A stretch of 64,000 nucleotides of DNA, from NCBI GenBank assembly GCA_030765525.1, contig JAVCCK010000023.1:124001-188000 (forward strand). Reading direction: 5' to 3'. The DNA comes from Candidatus Lernaella stagnicola (GTDB lineage Bacteria > Lernaellota > Lernaellaia > Lernaellales > Lernaellaceae). The translations under genes were made by a program, and so were the position numbers. The notes beneath the pieces were generated by a model, which worked only from the letters and a program-made list of their open reading frames with translations, had not been told where the DNA came from and ran no database searches. Of this stretch, positions 61,601-64,000 are shown in pieces (within the stretch, counting starts at the first letter, position 1; each line of letters begins with the position of its first letter).

Positions 61601-62545
61601 CTATGCCTGACTGTTAACCTCCGGCGGTTGGCCCGCCGCAAAGGGTATACACCACGTTTCGTTGTCGATCAGCAGCCGCATTTCGTACTCGCCGTGCTCC
61701 AGCGTAATCGGCGACCCCTGATGCTCCGCCGCACGGCCGGAAAACACGATTTCGCCGTCTGCCGCGTGCACCTCGACCCGGGCCGAGATCGGCAGACCTG
61801 CGTCTTCGGTTGTCGAGAAGGAATAAAAGACCGTCCAATCCTTCGAGCCCGGTTCCGGCTGCATGCCGAATACCATTTCCCAATCGCGGCCTTCGACCGG
61901 GATCGATCGCGTGCTGGGTGCCAACCTTTCGCTCTTCGCCGAAAGCTGTACGGCTTGCAATTGCCGCTCGGGGAGCATGAATTTTTCCAAGCCCGCCGCC
62001 ACCATTTCGCCCGTGTCGTTCACCCAAGCGCCCACGGCCTTGGTAAACCGGCGCACCTGGCCGTGCACGGCCCACAAACGCGCCGCGTGTACGGCGCGGG
62101 CGGCGTCGGCAATCGAGTCGTCGAGCACGGCGTGCAGGATGCGGCCCTTCAGCGTCGGCTCGCCGTCGCGTGTTTCTTCCACGATCGCCATGCGCAGCCG
62201 GCAGAAGGGGCATTGCAGCAAGTGCTCGCGCAGCTTCAGGTCTTCCGGCGGCATGGAGGCGCGCGCGGTTTCCAAGAGGCGCTCGTCGGTCATTTCGTCG
62301 CAGCGATACGCATGCTCGGCATCGGGCCGGAAGGTCCGCAACGCTTCGCGGTCTTCCTCGAGCGCCAGCATGTCCAGGTCGAAAAAGCGCATCGACTCCA
62401 AATCGGCGCTGCATGTCGCGCAGACCTCGATGTGCCGTTGGATCGCCGCGGTTTCAGACACGTTGCAGGCGCCGTCGCGGAAACGCAACAACTGGTCGGC
62501 CGACACACATTCTCCGAATTCCAGTATGTCTCTTGGGTCGTTCAT
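61601..62545 (-). CDS. Cytosolic zf-HC2 (anti-sigma-like) protein with beta-rich C-terminus
   Basis: The product is 314 residues from ATG 62545, which has GGAGG 8 bases upstream and overlaps the upstream stop as ATGA. Two zf-HC2 zinc fingers are visible: H38-x3-C42-x2-C45 in the first, and a second around HLLQCPFC near residue 118. A helical middle is followed by a beta-rich C-terminus (MVFGMQPEPGSKDWTVFYSF, ISARVEVHAADGEIVFSG). zf-HC2 modules usually belong to anti-sigma factors, but those normally have a membrane helix, which is absent here, and no sigma gene is next to it. It may be a soluble zinc/redox sensor controlling the CHAT protein whose gene starts 19 bases downstream. Confidence 0.75.
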   Translation of the reverse strand: MNDPRDILEFGECVSADQLLRFRDGACNVSETAAIQRHIEVCATCSADLESMRFFDLDMLALEEDREALRTFRPDAEHAYRCDEMTDERLLETARASMPPEDLKLREHLLQCPFCRLRMAIVEETRDGEPTLKGRILHAVLDDSIADAARAVHAARLWAVHGQVRRFTKAVGAWVNDTGEMVAAGLEKFMLPERQLQAVQLSAKSERLAPSTRSIPVEGRDWEMVFGMQPEPGSKDWTVFYSFSTTEDAGLPISARVEVHAADGEIVFSGRAAEHQGSPITLEHGEYEMRLLIDNETWCIPFAAGQPPEVNSQA

Positions 62546-63696
62546 GCGATTGTCCTCCAACGTGGCTCGTCGCGGTCCGTCGCCGTTTCCCAACGCCGGC
62601 GGCACCAATCGGTTAGCTGAAAACTGCGGCCTGAATCCGGACGCGGCCGCAACCCGATCCAATCCCAGAACAGGTCCTGCACCAGGAGGTCGTTGCGCGC
62701 CGGTCCCGGTGGTAATCCACTGGACGCCAGCGGCTTGACGCTTTTTTGGAGAAATTCGCGGACTACCGTCAGTTCGACGGGCGTGACTTCCTCTTGCTCA
62801 AGCAGGGCAATGATATCTTCCCACCCGTGTGGCCGAAGTTCGGCAAGCATATCGCGCAACGCGCCCAGTTCCAACGGGTATAAATCGGTCGCCAACGTCC
62901 ACACATGGCCGTGGTAAAATGCCAGCAGCTTGCCGATATCCACCAACGTGCGATGAATGCGCTCGCGGGTTGCCTCCGGAACGCTACGTTGGGCGCGACG
63001 CCACCCATCCAAGCTCTGACTCACATGCCACACCAGGTTTAGAAGCCGGACGGGATCGATGTGTTCCATAAGCGTCGCCGTCACGTTTTCCAGCCACTCG
63101 GCGCCTTCGGCCTGCCGTTCGAGCCGCTGAACTTCCGTGAACGCCTGCTCGACGCCGTCCGCCCAATGATTCCACGCCTCGCGAACCGCCTCCGGACGTT
63201 TCGAAAGCTCCACCGCGCTCCAGGCGATACGCGCCGGTTCCTTGTGCTGTATGTTTTCGAACACGTCCCACGCGCACTGCCGGTAGGGTGGCTCGATATC
63301 CTTGTTTCCCGATTCGCGCGCGACGGCGTTGTTCCACAACAACGTGACGATCATCGCCCAGGGGTGCTTCCTCTCCCGCCGCGCACAAAACTCCCTGCCG
63401 TCGATCTCGGCCACGTGCGTTGGCGCCGCGAAATTCGCGCCCATGCACTGGGTGGCGCAGTGGTATAGGGGGCAGATATTCGTGGCGGTTTTCGCCGGGC
63501 TGCGGCGTGCCAGGTGTGTCGCCCAGTGGATCAAATTCGGATACATGAAGGTGTCGACCAGGCGCGCGCAATCCTGCTGCGTCAAGGAAAGGTGATGATT
63601 CGCCCGCTCCAAAATGAACAACATGAGGTTTTGGGCTTCCTCGGGTGAGTAGTGTCCCCTCATCGCCATTTCACGGTCGCTTTCGTTCACATTCAT
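62542..63696 (-). CDS. Unknown helical protein with Cys-rich motif
   Basis: The product is 384 residues from ATG 63696 (GGGGGGAAAG upstream), which overlaps the upstream stop as ATGA; the frame is open further upstream but only within the other gene. It is helical throughout. The one striking motif is CPLYHCATQCMGANF near residue 75, with a further GREFCARRERKHPWA, which could bind zinc or an Fe-S cluster. No known family is seen. Four-base overlaps on both sides say it belongs to the CHAT/Clp operon. Confidence 0.7.
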   Translation of the reverse strand: MNVNESDREMAMRGHYSPEEAQNLMLFILERANHHLSLTQQDCARLVDTFMYPNLIHWATHLARRSPAKTATNICPLYHCATQCMGANFAAPTHVAEIDGREFCARRERKHPWAMIVTLLWNNAVARESGNKDIEPPYRQCAWDVFENIQHKEPARIAWSAVELSKRPEAVREAWNHWADGVEQAFTEVQRLERQAEGAEWLENVTATLMEHIDPVRLLNLVWHVSQSLDGWRRAQRSVPEATRERIHRTLVDIGKLLAFYHGHVWTLATDLYPLELGALRDMLAELRPHGWEDIIALLEQEEVTPVELTVVREFLQKSVKPLASSGLPPGPARNDLLVQDLFWDWIGLRPRPDSGRSFQLTDWCRRRWETATDRDEPRWRTIA

Positions 63697-64000
63697 TTTC
63701 TTTCCCCCCATGTGCGAAGGTCGAGCACCACGTCGCGCTGCTCCACCAAATCGACGCCCTCCCGCCGTATCAGCAACCGCCAACGGCCGGGTTCCAGCGC
63801 CACCGTTTCGCCCTTGCATTGCGGATAAGCCGAAGACCAATACACCGACGAGTCTTCCTCCTGCCGCAGTTCCAAGCGAATGTTTTTCTTTTCTTCCGCC
63901 TGCGTCGTCACCTGTTCGACGACCAAGCTCAGCGGCTTTCCCTTCACGCCGACGCGGATGTTCAGTCCCTCCTCGGCGTCCACAAAATCATACGTCAGAT
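63693..64000 (-). CDS. C-terminal part of an unknown protein (5' end outside window)
   Basis: The frame is open from the right edge of the window to the stop at 63693. A GTG at 63983 would give 96 residues, but in-frame codons for LTYDF precede it up to the edge, so the gene most likely starts beyond 64000. The visible part is beta-rich (NIRLELRQEEDSSVYWSS, GRWRLLIRREGVDLVEQRDVVLDL), rather like the C-terminal strands of the zf-HC2 protein encoded two genes downstream. It is the first visible gene of the leftward operon. Confidence 0.6.
   Translation of the reverse strand, partial: LTYDFVDAEEGLNIRVGVKGKPLSLVVEQVTTQAEEKKNIRLELRQEEDSSVYWSSAYPQCKGETVALEPGRWRLLIRREGVDLVEQRDVVLDLRTWGERK

Overview
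The window looks like chromosomal DNA from a GC-rich, Gram-negative environmental bacterium with a large secretome and many eukaryote-like modules. The evidence is several signal-peptide lipoproteins with long Asp/Asn runs behind the lipid cysteine, MopE-type Ca/metal-binding repeats, a GH92 mannosidase, a Hanks-type kinase, a sigma-54 promoter, CHAT and Clp modules, and no phage, IS, CRISPR or tRNA. This fits the deltaproteobacterial/Myxococcota-like radiation or a poorly sampled phylum near it. The phylum is inference; no marker gene is present.

Region 1 (1-17.0 kb) is a mixed set of mostly exported proteins. It holds the tail of an unknown gene, an FGE/SUMF1-like secreted protein, an outer-surface lipoprotein, a Gfo/Idh/MocA oxidoreductase, a 28-residue membrane microprotein with its own sigma-54 promoter and terminator, and a zinc-ribbon/TPR/beta-propeller membrane protein. 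These are followed by a subtilase with MopE repeats, a GH92 lipoprotein, a truncated Ig-like repeat gene, a gluzincin/DUF2135 lipoprotein coupled to a small secreted protein, a TerC-PGPGW membrane protein and a YkgJ cysteine-cluster protein.

Region 2 (17.1-36.3 kb) is a divergent pair of operons. The leftward operon encodes, in order of transcription, a small membrane protein, two membrane-anchored periplasmic vWA proteins, a large tubulin/FtsZ-superfamily protein, a membrane protein with a degenerate tubulin/Rossmann-like N-terminus, and a polytopic membrane protein that looks like an inactivated MrfA/Hrq1-type helicase with a DUF1998-like end. The rightward operon encodes a small membrane protein, a zinc-ribbon membrane protein, a HerA-like ATPase and a small charged protein. 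A perfect inverted repeat lies between them. I read this as a candidate membrane-associated cytomotive system.

Region 3 (36.3-42.7 kb) has a two-gene operon of unknown proteins with its own promoter, a poly-Asp/Asn lipoprotein, and a glycine-rich RRM protein with a clear terminator.

Region 4 (43.0-64.0 kb) is a single leftward gene train of eleven tightly spaced or overlapping genes. It encodes an unknown protein (cut by the window), a Cys-rich protein, a cytosolic zf-HC2 protein, a CHAT protease fused to about ten Clp_N-type repeat units, a TPR-like giant, a ClpB-like single-ring AAA+ ATPase with the same repeat type, a Ser/Thr kinase, a second helical-repeat protein, a small J-domain-like protein without HPD, and two Hsp70 paralogues with an Ig-like insertion. 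It is the best candidate in the window for an undescribed system: a signal-controlled, chaperone-coupled caspase-like protease machine.
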